A stretch of 64,000 nucleotides of DNA from an uncultured Coriobacteriaceae bacterium (GCA_937937585.1 CALDCB010000007.1:62001-126000); one strand, 5' to 3'. Numbered from the stretch's first letter, positions 24,267-33,545 are shown. Numbers and translations: made by a program. Notes: generated from the sequence alone by a model not told the origin.

Positions 24267-24986
24267 ATGCGAGTCGAGCTTTTGTACCACACTCCCAATC
24301 CCGAGCGAGCCATCGCCACGGCCGCGCGTTTGTGTTATGCGCCCATCGGCGCCTCCGAGCTGATGGAGGATATGCCCACGAAGCGCATGTACAGCGTGCT
24401 TTCTACGGTTCTTACCGGCGGCCATTTCTCGACCCTCGAGCATGCTTCCTTCACGTTCGCCCTTGAGGGTGTTTCGCGCACGCTTACGCATCAGCTCGTT
24501 CGTCACCGTCTGGCAAGCTACGAGCAGCAGAGCCAGCGCTATGTTAAGTACAAGGACGGCATCGAGGTTATCAAACCGTCCACGATCGCCGCTAACGAAG
24601 AGGCCTCTGCTCGCTTCGATGCGCTTATCGCCGACATTCAGAAGGCCTACGAGGACTTCATGGAGGCGGGCATCCCTGCTGAGGACGCGCGTTATGTTCT
24701 GCCGAACGCAACCGAAACTAAGCTCATCATGACCATGAACGCCCGCGAACTGCGTCATTTCTTCGATATCCGCTGCTGCAATCGTGCGCAGTGGGAGATT
24801 CGCGAGATGGCATGGAAGATGCTCGAGCTGGTTCGCCCCATCGCGCCGTACGTATTTTGCGATGCTGGTCCCGGATGCGTCCGTGGTGGCTGCCCCGAAG
24901 GTAAAATGTGCTGCGGCAATCCTTATCCGAAGATTCAGTTGCCTTCGGCTGAGGAGATGACGGCACGCGTCGAGGCTGACGAATAA
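24267..24986 (+). CDS. thyX: ThyX, flavin-dependent thymidylate synthase
   Basis: The 239-residue protein carries the ThyX signature RHRLASYEQQS (R-H-R-x7-S) at about residues 78-88, preceded by GGHFSTLEHASFTFALEGVSR. The dUMP- and FAD-binding MNARELRHFFDIRCCNRAQWEIR is at about residues 153-175. It methylates dUMP with methylene-THF using FADH2, so FolD at the window start supplies its co-substrate. The Cys-rich end (GPGCVRGGCPEGKMCCGNP) occurs in related anaerobe ThyX proteins and may bind a metal. The ATG follows AGAGGGGAAG. No thyA is present here. Confidence 0.96.
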   Translation: MRVELLYHTPNPERAIATAARLCYAPIGASELMEDMPTKRMYSVLSTVLTGGHFSTLEHASFTFALEGVSRTLTHQLVRHRLASYEQQSQRYVKYKDGIEVIKPSTIAANEEASARFDALIADIQKAYEDFMEAGIPAEDARYVLPNATETKLIMTMNARELRHFFDIRCCNRAQWEIREMAWKMLELVRPIAPYVFCDAGPGCVRGGCPEGKMCCGNPYPKIQLPSAEEMTARVEADE

Positions 24987-25036
24987 TCCCAAAGCCAGAC
25001 GCGGCATTTCCCGAATTCGAAACAGGAAGCAGTTCC

Positions 25037-26086
25037 GTGTCTGAAAAGAAAAATGATCTTTCACGGGCGTTTTCGGAAGATGGCGCCCTGAAAACACACA
25101 TCGGCGGTCAGGCGCTCCTTGAGGGCGTTATGATGCGCGGCAAATTCAACTGGGCTGTCGCTGTGCGGCAGCCCGACGACGTCATTTATACGGAAGAGCA
25201 CGATCTTGCCAGCGGCAAGAAAAAGAACGGCTGGCTGTACTGGCCGGTTGTTCGCGGCTGCCGTGCGTTCGTTGAATCTTTGGTACTGGGCTATAAGGCC
25301 CTGAGCGTTGCCGTCGAGCATGCGTTTATGGAGGACGTAGACGCCGAGGACATTTCCTCGGAAGTGTCCGACAGCGTCCAATCGCCAAACTCCGAGCCGG
25401 CCCTCAGCAGTATGGAGATGGCGCTTTCGATGGGTCTCGGTCTTCTGCTGGGCGTCGTGCTGTTCGTGGTCGCGCCCGCGTTCATCACGAACCTCATCGT
25501 TGGCGAGTACGACTCGAACACGCTCGCGTGGAACGTCGTCGACGGCATTTTGCGCATTGCGGTCTTCGTCTTCCACATCTGGCTCATCGGCCGCATGGAA
25601 GACATCAAGCGCATGTTCGCCTATCACGGTGCCGAACATAAAACCATTCACTGCTATGAGCACGGTTTGCCTTTGACCCCTGAAAACGCTCGGCAGTTCC
25701 CGTGCCTGCATGTTCGTTGCGGTACGGCGTTCCTGATCATGGTTATGATCATCGCGATTTTCGTCTATACGGTCACGCCCTTGAACGCGCTCATCGCTGC
25801 GTGGGGCGTTCCCGATGGCGCTCCTAAGCTGGCGCTGGTCATCTTGGTCCGCATTCTGCTGATGCCCGTCATTGCCGGTTTGGCGTACGAGGTCACGGTG
25901 CGCTGGGCGGGAACTCACCCCGAGATGCCGCTTGTTAAAGTTATCCTTTGGCCCGGTCTGCAAATGCAGCGCCTGACCACGCGCGAACCTGGCGACGCCG
26001 AGCTTGAGTGCGCCATTGCCGCCATGAAGCTTGTTCTTGAAAGGGAAGAGGCCGAGGCGCGGGTGACTGCCGAGGTGACTGAATGA
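25037..26086 (+). CDS. DUF1385 family membrane protein
   Basis: The 349-residue protein (GTG start) has the DUF1385 hallmarks GGQALLEGVMMRGKFNWAVAVR near the N-terminus and AYHGAEHKTIHCYEHGLPLTPENAR in the middle, with the conserved HGAEHK. It has about four membrane helices. The function is not established; the gene is often next to prfA and prmC in Firmicutes. Between the first conserved block and the first helix, residues about 101-114 (DAEDISSEVSDSVQ) come from an in-frame copy of the dispersed palindromic element. Its stop overlaps the start of the trmB-like gene (ATGA), so translation is coupled. Confidence 0.85.
   Translation: MSEKKNDLSRAFSEDGALKTHIGGQALLEGVMMRGKFNWAVAVRQPDDVIYTEEHDLASGKKKNGWLYWPVVRGCRAFVESLVLGYKALSVAVEHAFMEDVDAEDISSEVSDSVQSPNSEPALSSMEMALSMGLGLLLGVVLFVVAPAFITNLIVGEYDSNTLAWNVVDGILRIAVFVFHIWLIGRMEDIKRMFAYHGAEHKTIHCYEHGLPLTPENARQFPCLHVRCGTAFLIMVMIIAIFVYTVTPLNALIAAWGVPDGAPKLALVILVRILLMPVIAGLAYEVTVRWAGTHPEMPLVKVILWPGLQMQRLTTREPGDAELECAIAAMKLVLEREEAEARVTAEVTE
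25340..25379 (+). repeat. 40-bp dispersed palindromic element inside the DUF1385 gene
   Basis: GACGCCGAG is followed by the stem GACATTTCC-TC-GGAAGTGTC and the tail CGACAGCGTCC. Relative to the hypA copy, one stem pair changed from G-C to A-T on both arms and another from C-G to T-G, so pairing is kept. It encodes DAEDISSEVSDSV. Confidence 0.85.
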
Positions 26087-26994
26087 CACGTACGGCCCGT
26101 TCTCGCAAACATAAAGGCTTCGACCTTGAGAAACGCCTTTCACGTGTGGAGTCGTGCATCGAACGGCGTCCTGCTATTTGGCGTGGATGCTGGAACAAGT
26201 GGCGCCCCGCGGTGGCCCCATCCATAGACGATGTCCTTGCAGGTCAGATGTCCGAACCAATCGATCCTACAGCCAAGCGGTGGAGCGAGGTGCGCATCGA
26301 TCTGGGGTGCGGCAAGGGCGCCTTCACGGTTGCCTGCGCCCAAGCCCAGCCCGAGGTTCTGTTCGTGGGCATCGACATCGAACCGGTATGTGCGATGCAC
26401 GGCGCCGAAGTGGCAAAGGACGCGGGCGTTCAAAATGCCGTGTTCACCATTGATGAGAACCCGCATGTCGATGCGTTGTTCGCACCCAACGAGGTGTCTG
26501 CTATCTATATGAACTTCCCGGCGCCTTTCCCGAAGAAGAAATATGCCGATCGTCGTTTGACGCACGTAAGCCGCCTGCTTGCGTATCGGTCGGTGCTCAA
26601 ACAGGACGGCGAGCTTTGGCTTAAAACCGACAGCGAGCCCCTGTTCATTTACTCACTCGCCCAGCTTGAGCTCGCCGGTTTCGATGTTGTCTGGAAGACG
26701 GACGACTGCCGCGCGGCGCGCCCTGACGATCCGTACACGCTGTATGAAGAGAAGCTCTCGGCGCAGGGCGCCTGCGTTTACGCGCTGTGCGCGAAGCAGC
26801 GCGCGGGCGCTGTTCCGAGGTTGGAGGACATCGTGCAAACGGATCCGCAAAGCTTGTACGACTATCTTCCCGACGATCTCGAGGGCATGACGTACATTCC
26901 TCATGGTATGGCGAACGGGGTTGAGAGCATGATCAACCAGCGTCGAAATCAGCATGACCGAACGTCTGTCCAACGGGAATCAAACGGCAATTAG
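26083..26994 (+). CDS. trmB: TrmB-like tRNA (guanine-N7-)-methyltransferase
   Basis: The 303-residue protein has the SAM-binding strand RIDLGCGKGAFTVACA at about residues 70-85 and FVGIDIEPVCA. The TrmB block NFPAPFPKKKYADRRLTH at about residues 145-162 usually reads NFPDPWPKKRH, so the family Asp is Ala here. TrmB makes m7G46 in tRNA variable loops. The chain is longer than most TrmB (about 210-240), with a basic N-terminal part and a C-terminal extension after VYALCAKQR. It overlaps the DUF1385 stop by four bases. The family is fairly sure; activity with the altered motif is open. Confidence 0.82.
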   Translation: MTRTARSRKHKGFDLEKRLSRVESCIERRPAIWRGCWNKWRPAVAPSIDDVLAGQMSEPIDPTAKRWSEVRIDLGCGKGAFTVACAQAQPEVLFVGIDIEPVCAMHGAEVAKDAGVQNAVFTIDENPHVDALFAPNEVSAIYMNFPAPFPKKKYADRRLTHVSRLLAYRSVLKQDGELWLKTDSEPLFIYSLAQLELAGFDVVWKTDDCRAARPDDPYTLYEEKLSAQGACVYALCAKQRAGAVPRLEDIVQTDPQSLYDYLPDDLEGMTYIPHGMANGVESMINQRRNQHDRTSVQRESNGN

Positions 26995-27076
26995 CCGCAG
27001 CTCCAGCAACGCTCTAACAGCAGTCCAACGCATTATGTCGCCTGGGAAACGAATCGTTCCGCGGGCGACAATCTCA

Positions 27077-27104
27077 TTGTCGGCTACCCGAAATCGTGTA
27101 TGCT
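27077..27104 (+). promoter_or_regulatory. Candidate topA promoter
   Basis: TTGTCG (27077-27082), a 16-base spacer and TATGCT (27099-27104). A leader hairpin with GCCTGC/GCAGGC ends follows before the start codon at 27280. Upstream, 27043-27069 forms a TGTCGCC/GGCGACA hairpin that may end the trmB message. Confidence 0.45.
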
Positions 27105-27279
27105 AAAGCCTGCTTAGTCGAGTTTTGCCTGCGTAACCTTAACTCGGGCGGTTGTTATCAGCCGCGTGCAGGCAAGCCGACATGAAGAACCGTATGAAGC
27201 CCCACACGTTAATAATCGAATTGGGCGCCGTGTGAACAAGAACGATCGTGGAAACCGATCGACGAACAGGAGAGATCGC

Positions 27280-29835
27280 ATGAAGCTAGTGGTCACCGAG
27301 AAAAACGATGCAGCCGAGAAAATCGCTGCGTTGCTGGGCACCTCGAAGCCCAAGAAGGACAAGGTGTACTCAACCCCGGTGTACCGATTCGAGGTTGCCG
27401 GCGAGGAATGGGTGACCATCGGTTTGCGCGGTCACATCCTCGAACCCGACTTCACGCCCCAGCTTGTTTATAAGCAGCGTGGCGGCTGGCGCGGCGTCAC
27501 CGTCGATGGCGAGGCCGTTCCCGCAAACATCCCCGCGAATCTTGCGCGTCCTCCTTATAAATCCAAGCGCAAGCCGTTCTTGGCTGATGGCATCGAGCTG
27601 AAGTCATGGAAGATGGAGGCGCTTCCGTATTTGGTGTACGCACCTATCGAGAAGCTGCCGAAGGAAAAGGAAATCATCCGCTCGCTTAAGAACTTGGCGA
27701 AGAAGGCCGATTCCATCGTCATTGCAACCGACTTCGACCGCGAAGGCGAGCTCATCGGTTCCGATGCGCTTTCGTGCATCAAGGAAGTGAACGACTCGGC
27801 GCCGGTTTCCCGTGCGCGTTACTCCGCGTTCACTAAAGAAGAAATCACTCACGCGTTCAATAACCTGGTCGAACTTGACGTCAATCTGGCTCAGGCCGGT
27901 GCATCGCGTCAGGACATTGACCTTATTTGGGGCGCTGCGCTTACTCGTTACCTCACGTTGGTGAAGTTCGCCGGTTACGGAAACGTTCGCTCGTCCGGCC
28001 GCGTCCAAACCCCGACCCTTGCGCTGGTCGTTGCTAAGGAACGCGAGCGTATGGCTTTCGTTCCCGAGGATTACTGGGTCATTCGAGGAAAGTTCGGCCA
28101 GGGTGACGACGCTTTCGAAGCGCCGCATGCCACAGCTCGCTTCAAAACCCAGGCCGAGGCAGACGCCGTCATGGCGCACGTCGATGGCGCGAAAACCGCA
28201 ACCGTAAGCGAGATCGCCAAGCGCAAGCGCACCGTCAAGCCGCCGGCTCCTTTCAACACCACGTCGCTCATGGCTGCCGCCGCAGCCGAAGGCATCAGCC
28301 CTGCGCGCACCATGCGTCTGGCCGAAAGCCTGTACATGGACGGCTACATCAGTTACCCGCGTGTCGACAACACGGTGTATCCGCCGTCCTTGAACCTGGC
28401 GGAAACCGTCAAAACCATCGCCGGCAACCCGGCGTATGCCGAGCACTGCCGCAAGATCCTTTCGAAGGGCAAGATCACGGCAACGCGCGGCAAGCAGCAA
28501 GACACCGACCATCCGCCCATCTATCCCACGGCGAAGGCAACGCCCGACGACATGGACGCCTCGAAGTACAAGCTGTACAACCTCATCGCGCGTCGCTTCT
28601 TGGCAACGCTTTCCGATGAGGCTATCGTCGAGGGCACCAAGGTCACCCTCGATGTCGCTGGCGAATCGTTCGCAGCGCGCGGCGATGTGCTTGTCTCCCC
28701 AGGTTTCCGCGCCATCTATCCGTACGGCCTGAAGAAAGACGAGCAGCTTCCGCAGCTGGCCGAGGGCGACGTCATCGCGTTCAACGGCGCCACCTGCACG
28801 AAGAAGCAGACCGAGCCCCCTGTGCGTTACAGCCAGGGCAAGCTCATTCAGGAAATGGAGAAGCTCGGGCTTGGCACCAAGTCCACCCGCCACTCCATCA
28901 TCCAGCGCTTGTACGACGTCAAATACGTTCAGAACGACCCGCTTGAGCCTTCTCAGCTGGGTATGGCAGTGTGCGATGCTCTTGACAAGTACGCTCCGCA
29001 CATCACGCATCCCGAGATGACCGCCGAGCTCGAGCAAGAGATGAACAATATCGCTGCCGGCAAAACCACCAAAGACGACGTCGTTGCCGACTCTCGTGCG
29101 CTTTTGGCAGGTCAGCTCGATCAGCTCATTCCCCATGCGGAAGAGGTCAAGGACGCCCTTGCCGACGCGGTTGCGGCTGACGCCTATGTCGGCAAGTGTC
29201 CTAAGTGCGGCAAAGACCTGCAAATCAGGGCCTCGAACAAAACCAAGTCGATGTTCATCGGCTGCTCGGGGTGGCCCGATTGCGACGTCACCTACCCGCT
29301 GCCGAAGGGCAAGATCGAATCGGTCCCCGAGGTTTGCCCTACGTGCGGCATGCCCCAGGTTAAGGTCACGGCATTCCGCTCGAAGCCGCGTGTCATGTGC
29401 ATCGACCCCAATTGCGAGTCCAACAAAGAGCCCGATGTAGTGGTGGGCACATGCCCCACATGCGCCGCAATGGGCAAGGAGAGCAAGCTCATCGCGCAGA
29501 AGAACCCGCGCACGCTGAAGCGCTTCATCCGCTGTGAGAACTACGAGGAATGCGATACCAGCTATCCGCTTCCTCAGTACGGCAAGCTTACGGCCACCGA
29601 GGAAACCTGCGAGGCATGCGGTGCTCCCATGGTCATCGTCACCACTGCGCGTGGTCCGTGGAAGCTCTGCCCGAACTTCGATTGCCCAAGCAAAGAGAAG
29701 GACGAGTCCAAGACAGAAAAGGGCAAGACGGCTGCCAAGGGCAAAACGAAGAAGGCTTCGATCACGAAGGCCAAAACGTCAACCGCCAAGTCGAAGACAA
29801 CGAAGGCTGCAGCTTCGAAGAAAGACGACGAATAA
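27280..29835 (+). CDS. topA: Type IA DNA topoisomerase I, archaeal-like, with zinc fingers and basic tail
   Basis: The ATG at 27280, five bases after CAGGAGAG, gives 851 residues; an upstream in-frame start adds 38 unrelated residues. The Toprim domain begins MKLVVTEKNDAAEKIAALLG and contains ATDFDREGELIG. The catalytic Tyr lies in DGYISYPRVDNTVYP at about residue 355. These forms resemble archaeal TopA more than the usual bacterial GYITYMRTDS. Four Cys-rich zinc motifs (CPKCGK, CPTCGM, CPTCAA, CEACGA) occupy about residues 637-810, followed by a Lys/Ala/Thr tail. It relaxes negative supercoils. It is probably the sole topoisomerase I of the cell, but other copies could lie outside the window. 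Confidence 0.93.
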   Translation: MKLVVTEKNDAAEKIAALLGTSKPKKDKVYSTPVYRFEVAGEEWVTIGLRGHILEPDFTPQLVYKQRGGWRGVTVDGEAVPANIPANLARPPYKSKRKPFLADGIELKSWKMEALPYLVYAPIEKLPKEKEIIRSLKNLAKKADSIVIATDFDREGELIGSDALSCIKEVNDSAPVSRARYSAFTKEEITHAFNNLVELDVNLAQAGASRQDIDLIWGAALTRYLTLVKFAGYGNVRSSGRVQTPTLALVVAKERERMAFVPEDYWVIRGKFGQGDDAFEAPHATARFKTQAEADAVMAHVDGAKTATVSEIAKRKRTVKPPAPFNTTSLMAAAAAEGISPARTMRLAESLYMDGYISYPRVDNTVYPPSLNLAETVKTIAGNPAYAEHCRKILSKGKITATRGKQQDTDHPPIYPTAKATPDDMDASKYKLYNLIARRFLATLSDEAIVEGTKVTLDVAGESFAARGDVLVSPGFRAIYPYGLKKDEQLPQLAEGDVIAFNGATCTKKQTEPPVRYSQGKLIQEMEKLGLGTKSTRHSIIQRLYDVKYVQNDPLEPSQLGMAVCDALDKYAPHITHPEMTAELEQEMNNIAAGKTTKDDVVADSRALLAGQLDQLIPHAEEVKDALADAVAADAYVGKCPKCGKDLQIRASNKTKSMFIGCSGWPDCDVTYPLPKGKIESVPEVCPTCGMPQVKVTAFRSKPRVMCIDPNCESNKEPDVVVGTCPTCAAMGKESKLIAQKNPRTLKRFIRCENYEECDTSYPLPQYGKLTATEETCEACGAPMVIVTTARGPWKLCPNFDCPSKEKDESKTEKGKTAAKGKTKKASITKAKTSTAKSKTTKAAASKKDDE

Positions 29836-29837
29836 TA

Positions 29838-29871
29838 GATTGCCCGGGCTTGGCAGCAAGTCTGGGCAATC
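29838..29871 (+). terminator. Possible terminator after topA
   Basis: GATTGCCC/GGGCAATC encloses CTTG-GCAG-CAAG. It has no T-run, so it may be Rho-assisted or simply a stabilising 3' hairpin. Confidence 0.4.
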
Positions 29872-29937
29872 CTAGATCTGCGGCCGCGGCTTCAAGCCCG
29901 TGGCCGCCGTTTCGCTTACAAACAGGAAAGGAATCCG

Positions 29938-31650
29938 ATGCGCACTTACGATGTGGTCATCGTCGGCGCCGGCGGTGCGGGGATGTCGGCGGCTTTGGCC
30001 GCCAGCAAGCAGGGCGACCTGTCGGTCGCGGTGCTCACGAAGGTGTTCCCCACGCGCAGCCACACCGGCGCGGCCCAGGGCGGCATGAACGCGGCCTTGG
30101 GCTACCGCGACGAGACCGACACCATCGAGAGCCACTTCTACGACACGGTCAAGGGAAGCGACTTCCTTGCCGACCAGGACGCAGTGGAGTTCTTCGTGTC
30201 GGGCATGCCCGATCTGGTGCTCGAGCTCGAGGGCATGGGCGTGCCGTACTCGCGCGACGAGAAGGGCCGCATCGCGCAGCGTCCTTTCGGCGGTGCGAGC
30301 CATCCGCGCTGCTGCTACTCGGCTGACAAGACCGGTCACGTGGTGCTGCACGCGCTCTATGAGAACTGCCTGAAGAACGGCGTCGAGTTCCTGGATGAGA
30401 TGAATTTGCTGGACATCGCCCGTGATCAGGACGGCGTTCAGGGCGTCGTGGCCATTGACCTGCGCCGCGGCGAGATCGAGGCCTTTCGAGCCAAGGCGGT
30501 CGTCATCGCCGCCGGCGGCTTCGGCCGCGTGTACTGGAGTCGCACCACCAATGCCACTAACATGACCGGCGACGGCGTGGCGGCGTGCCTGCGTGCGGGT
30601 GTGCCTGTCAAAGACCCCGAATTCGTGCAGTTCCATCCCACGGGCTTGGCTTCCACGGGCGTGCTGCTCTCTGAGGCGTGCCGCGGCGAAGGTGGCTACC
30701 TCATCAACAATCAGGGCGAGCGCTTCATGGCGCGCTACGCCCCCGAGAAAATGGAGCTCGGCCCTCGCGACCTGGTGGCCCGCTCCATCGAGACCGAGAT
30801 CAGGGAAGGCCGCGGTTTCGGCGAGGGTATGGGGTCCTACGTCCTCATGGACCTTCGCCATCTTGGCGCCGAGCGCATCATGGAGCGCCTGCCGCAGGTG
30901 CGCGAGCTGGCGCTTTCCTTCGAGGGTGTGGACATGGCCACCGACCCGGTGCCTATCCGCCCCTCCAACCACTACATGATGGGTGGCATCGACGTCGTCG
31001 ACTTCCGCACGTGCGCAACGGCTGTCGACGGCCTGCACGCCGCGGGCGAGTGCAGCTGCATCAGCGTCCATGGAGCCAACCGCTTGGGCGGCAACTCCGT
31101 GTCCGAGGTGGTCTTCTTCGGTAGGCAGGCCGGTATTGGCGCCGCCGACACGGCGCGCCGCCGCGAGCTTCCGGCTGCAGACCGCCTCGACGAGCTAAAC
31201 CGGCAATGGACCGAGCGCTTCGATGCCATGCGCGGCAAGAAAGACGGCGAGTCCGTTTTCGCCATCCGCGACCGCATGGCCGAGGCCATGTGGAACGGCG
31301 TGGGAATCTTCCGCGACGAGGCGGGGATGGCGGCCGCTGAGGCCGTCGTCGACGAGTGCATAGCCGCCTATGCTGATGCCTCGATCGGCGACCCCTCCAA
31401 GATCTACAACCAGGCGTTCATGAACTACGTGGAGCTGGGTAACATCCTGCAGATCGCCAAGGCCGTCTGCATGGGTGCCCGCGCCCGCAAGGAGAGCCGC
31501 GGTTCGCATTCGCGCGAGGACTTCCCCCAGCGCGATGACGAGCGCTTCTTGGCCCATACCCTTGTATCGCTTGCAAAGGACGGGTCTTATTCGATCGACT
31601 ACCGCCCCGTTTCGGTGACGAAGTTCCCGCCAGAGAAAAGGACGTACTGA
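29938..31650 (+). CDS. sdhA: Succinate dehydrogenase/fumarate reductase flavoprotein subunit
   Basis: The 570-residue flavoprotein has the FAD fold MRTYDVVIVGAGGAGMSAAL and the covalent-FAD His in RSHTGAAQGG (about residue 42). The active-site segment is FVQFHPTGLASTGVLLSEACRGEGG, followed by PRDLVARSIETEI, HYMMGGIDV and the C-terminal capping region. It interconverts fumarate and succinate. There is no Tat or Sec signal, so the site faces the cytoplasm. The ATG follows GGAAAGG. The sdhB start overlaps its stop. With a CCG-type third subunit instead of haem anchors, the complex fits the type E (SdhABE) arrangement. In an anaerobe it most likely acts as a fumarate reductase. Confidence 0.95.
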   Translation: MRTYDVVIVGAGGAGMSAALAASKQGDLSVAVLTKVFPTRSHTGAAQGGMNAALGYRDETDTIESHFYDTVKGSDFLADQDAVEFFVSGMPDLVLELEGMGVPYSRDEKGRIAQRPFGGASHPRCCYSADKTGHVVLHALYENCLKNGVEFLDEMNLLDIARDQDGVQGVVAIDLRRGEIEAFRAKAVVIAAGGFGRVYWSRTTNATNMTGDGVAACLRAGVPVKDPEFVQFHPTGLASTGVLLSEACRGEGGYLINNQGERFMARYAPEKMELGPRDLVARSIETEIREGRGFGEGMGSYVLMDLRHLGAERIMERLPQVRELALSFEGVDMATDPVPIRPSNHYMMGGIDVVDFRTCATAVDGLHAAGECSCISVHGANRLGGNSVSEVVFFGRQAGIGAADTARRRELPAADRLDELNRQWTERFDAMRGKKDGESVFAIRDRMAEAMWNGVGIFRDEAGMAAAEAVVDECIAAYADASIGDPSKIYNQAFMNYVELGNILQIAKAVCMGARARKESRGSHSREDFPQRDDERFLAHTLVSLAKDGSYSIDYRPVSVTKFPPEKRTY

Positions 31651-32627
31651 TGGCCGCCGAAAGAACCATCGTCTTCAATGTGCGCCGCTTCGACGGCGAA
31701 CGCTCGTTCAGACAGCGTTACGAGCTGCCCTACGCCAAGGACACCCTGCTCGGGTGCCTCACTAGGATCCGCGAGCAGCAAGATCCGACGCTCTGCTTCA
31801 CCAGCGCATGTCGCCACGCCATCTGCGGTAGCTGCGCGGTGCAGGTCAACGGCAGCGCGTTCCTTGCCTGCGAGACCCAACTCGATTCGCTGTTGGACAC
31901 GTTCGGCACCGACGAGCTTTCCCTCGAGCCATTGAACAATCTGCCCGTTGTGCGCGATCTGGTCGTTGATTTCGACGGGGTAGGCGACAAGATGAAAAAG
32001 GTGCAGGGTTGGATGTGCCCGCATGAGGGTCGCCATGACCACCTGCAGTCGCCCGAGGACTTCCACCTCATCGCCAAGCCTGCCGATTGCATTCTTTGCG
32101 GCAGCTGCGTCTCGGAGTGTCGTGAGCTGGCTTACGACGATGGCACGTACCTACCTCCCGCGGCTATGAACAAAGCCTACCGCTTCGAGCGCGACAGCCG
32201 CGATGGCAATCGTGGCGCGCGCGTGCTGGCTGCCCTTCAGAACAACCTGTGGAAGTGCATTCACTGCCAGCAATGCACGTCGAAGTGCCCGAAGGGCATC
32301 CCCGTGGCCGAGGAGATCAGCTACCTGCGTCGCCGCGCCATCGAGATGGGGCAGACGAACTCCGAGGGCGCGCGTCATGCTCTGTCCTTCTACGGGGACG
32401 TCAAAAGGACAGGCCTGCTCAACGAGACCATGCTGGCGCTTCGCACCGAGGGCCTGGTCAAGACCGTTCTTACTCGCACGCCGTTCGCGATGCGCATGGT
32501 GCTGGCCGGCAAGATGAACCCGCTGCACATGCCGCGCCCAGTGAAGGGCATCGAGGACGTGCGCCGTTTGTACGAGTTCTCCCAGAACCTTTCCAAGGGC
32601 CAGGACGACGAGGTGAACCATGGCTAA
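31650..32627 (+). CDS. sdhB: Succinate dehydrogenase/fumarate reductase iron-sulfur subunit
   Basis: The 325-residue protein has a plant-type [2Fe-2S] site (CFTSACRHAICGSCAVQVNGSAFLACET) and two ferredoxin-like sites (CILCGSCVSECREL and CIHCQQCTSKCPKGIPV). It passes electrons between SdhA and SdhE. It is longer than classic SdhB (about 240) because of a C-terminal part of about 85 residues ending in EDVRRLYEFSQNL, as in SdhB proteins that pair with CCG-domain subunits. Its start shares the last base of the sdhA stop, and its end overlaps sdhE by eight bases, so the three subunits are made together. Confidence 0.95.
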   Translation: MAAERTIVFNVRRFDGERSFRQRYELPYAKDTLLGCLTRIREQQDPTLCFTSACRHAICGSCAVQVNGSAFLACETQLDSLLDTFGTDELSLEPLNNLPVVRDLVVDFDGVGDKMKKVQGWMCPHEGRHDHLQSPEDFHLIAKPADCILCGSCVSECRELAYDDGTYLPPAAMNKAYRFERDSRDGNRGARVLAALQNNLWKCIHCQQCTSKCPKGIPVAEEISYLRRRAIEMGQTNSEGARHALSFYGDVKRTGLLNETMLALRTEGLVKTVLTRTPFAMRMVLAGKMNPLHMPRPVKGIEDVRRLYEFSQNLSKGQDDEVNHG

Positions 32628-33519
32628 GCATCGTTACGCGTTCTTCCCGGGCTGCACGCTGGAGTCCGCGGCAAGCGAGCTTAAGATCGCCACGTTGAAA
32701 ACCTGCGAGCGTCTGGGCATAGAGATTCAGGAGATCGAGGGTTGGACGTGCTGCGGTGCGGCCCAGATCCAGGACATCGACGACTTTCTGGGCGTAGCCG
32801 TCAACGCCCGCAATATCGCGCTGGCCGAGGCCGCCGGCTTCGACCGCATTCTCACCGTGTGCAACACGTGCACGCTCATGCTGCGCACCGCGAAGAAGCG
32901 CCTCTATGAGGATGCCGCCCTGCGCGCGAAGGTGAACGAGGCCCTTGCTGAAATCGGGCTTGAATATAAGGGCACGGCCGAGGTCACGCACTACCTGTGG
33001 GTGCTCGTCGACGAGCGCGAGTACGGACTTGACGAGCTTCGCCGCCACGTGGTGCGCCCGCTTGAGAACCTGTCGGTCGCCAACTTCTACGGCTGCCACA
33101 TCCTCATGCCGCCCGATGTCATGGGTTTCGAGGACCCGCGTAACCCGCATTCCATGGAGGCCCTTGCCGAGGCGCTTGGAGCCAATAACACCGAGTTCAG
33201 CCAGCGTTTGGCCTGCTGCGGTTTCCACAGCATCTATCCGGCCGAGCGCGAGGCGCTGCTCTCTAACGGCGCCAGCTGCTTGGCCGCTAAGGACGCGGGT
33301 GCCGACTGCTTGGTCACGCCGTGCCCGCTTTGCCATATGGCGCTCGATATGTGGCAGCACGACGCCCAGAAGAAGCAGGACCGCGACATCACCATGCCGA
33401 CGCTTCATCTTCCGCAGCTCGTGGGCCTGGCCCTTGGTTTCAGCCCGAAAGAGATGGCGGTGGGAAAGCACATAGTCGATCCCCGGAAGCTGCTTGATCG
33501 CAAAATGGGCGAGCTGTAA
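32620..33519 (+). CDS. SdhE-type CCG-domain subunit (HdrB-like)
   Basis: The 299-residue protein has two CCG domains. The first is FFPGCTLESAA...WTCCGAAQ...VCNTC; the second is NFYGCHILMP...LACCGFHS...TPCPLC. These Cys sets bind a [4Fe-4S] pair in HdrB and in the SdhE or MfrE subunit of type E quinol:fumarate reductases. There are no membrane helices, so membrane contact must be peripheral or through an unknown partner. It is translationally coupled to sdhB. In Campylobacter, MfrABE uses methylmenaquinol, and ubiE/menG in this window makes a related quinone; use of that donor here is inference. Confidence 0.9.
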   Translation: MAKHRYAFFPGCTLESAASELKIATLKTCERLGIEIQEIEGWTCCGAAQIQDIDDFLGVAVNARNIALAEAAGFDRILTVCNTCTLMLRTAKKRLYEDAALRAKVNEALAEIGLEYKGTAEVTHYLWVLVDEREYGLDELRRHVVRPLENLSVANFYGCHILMPPDVMGFEDPRNPHSMEALAEALGANNTEFSQRLACCGFHSIYPAEREALLSNGASCLAAKDAGADCLVTPCPLCHMALDMWQHDAQKKQDRDITMPTLHLPQLVGLALGFSPKEMAVGKHIVDPRKLLDRKMGEL

Positions 33520-33545
33520 AAACTTCAGGCGAAAATCGTCTTGCG

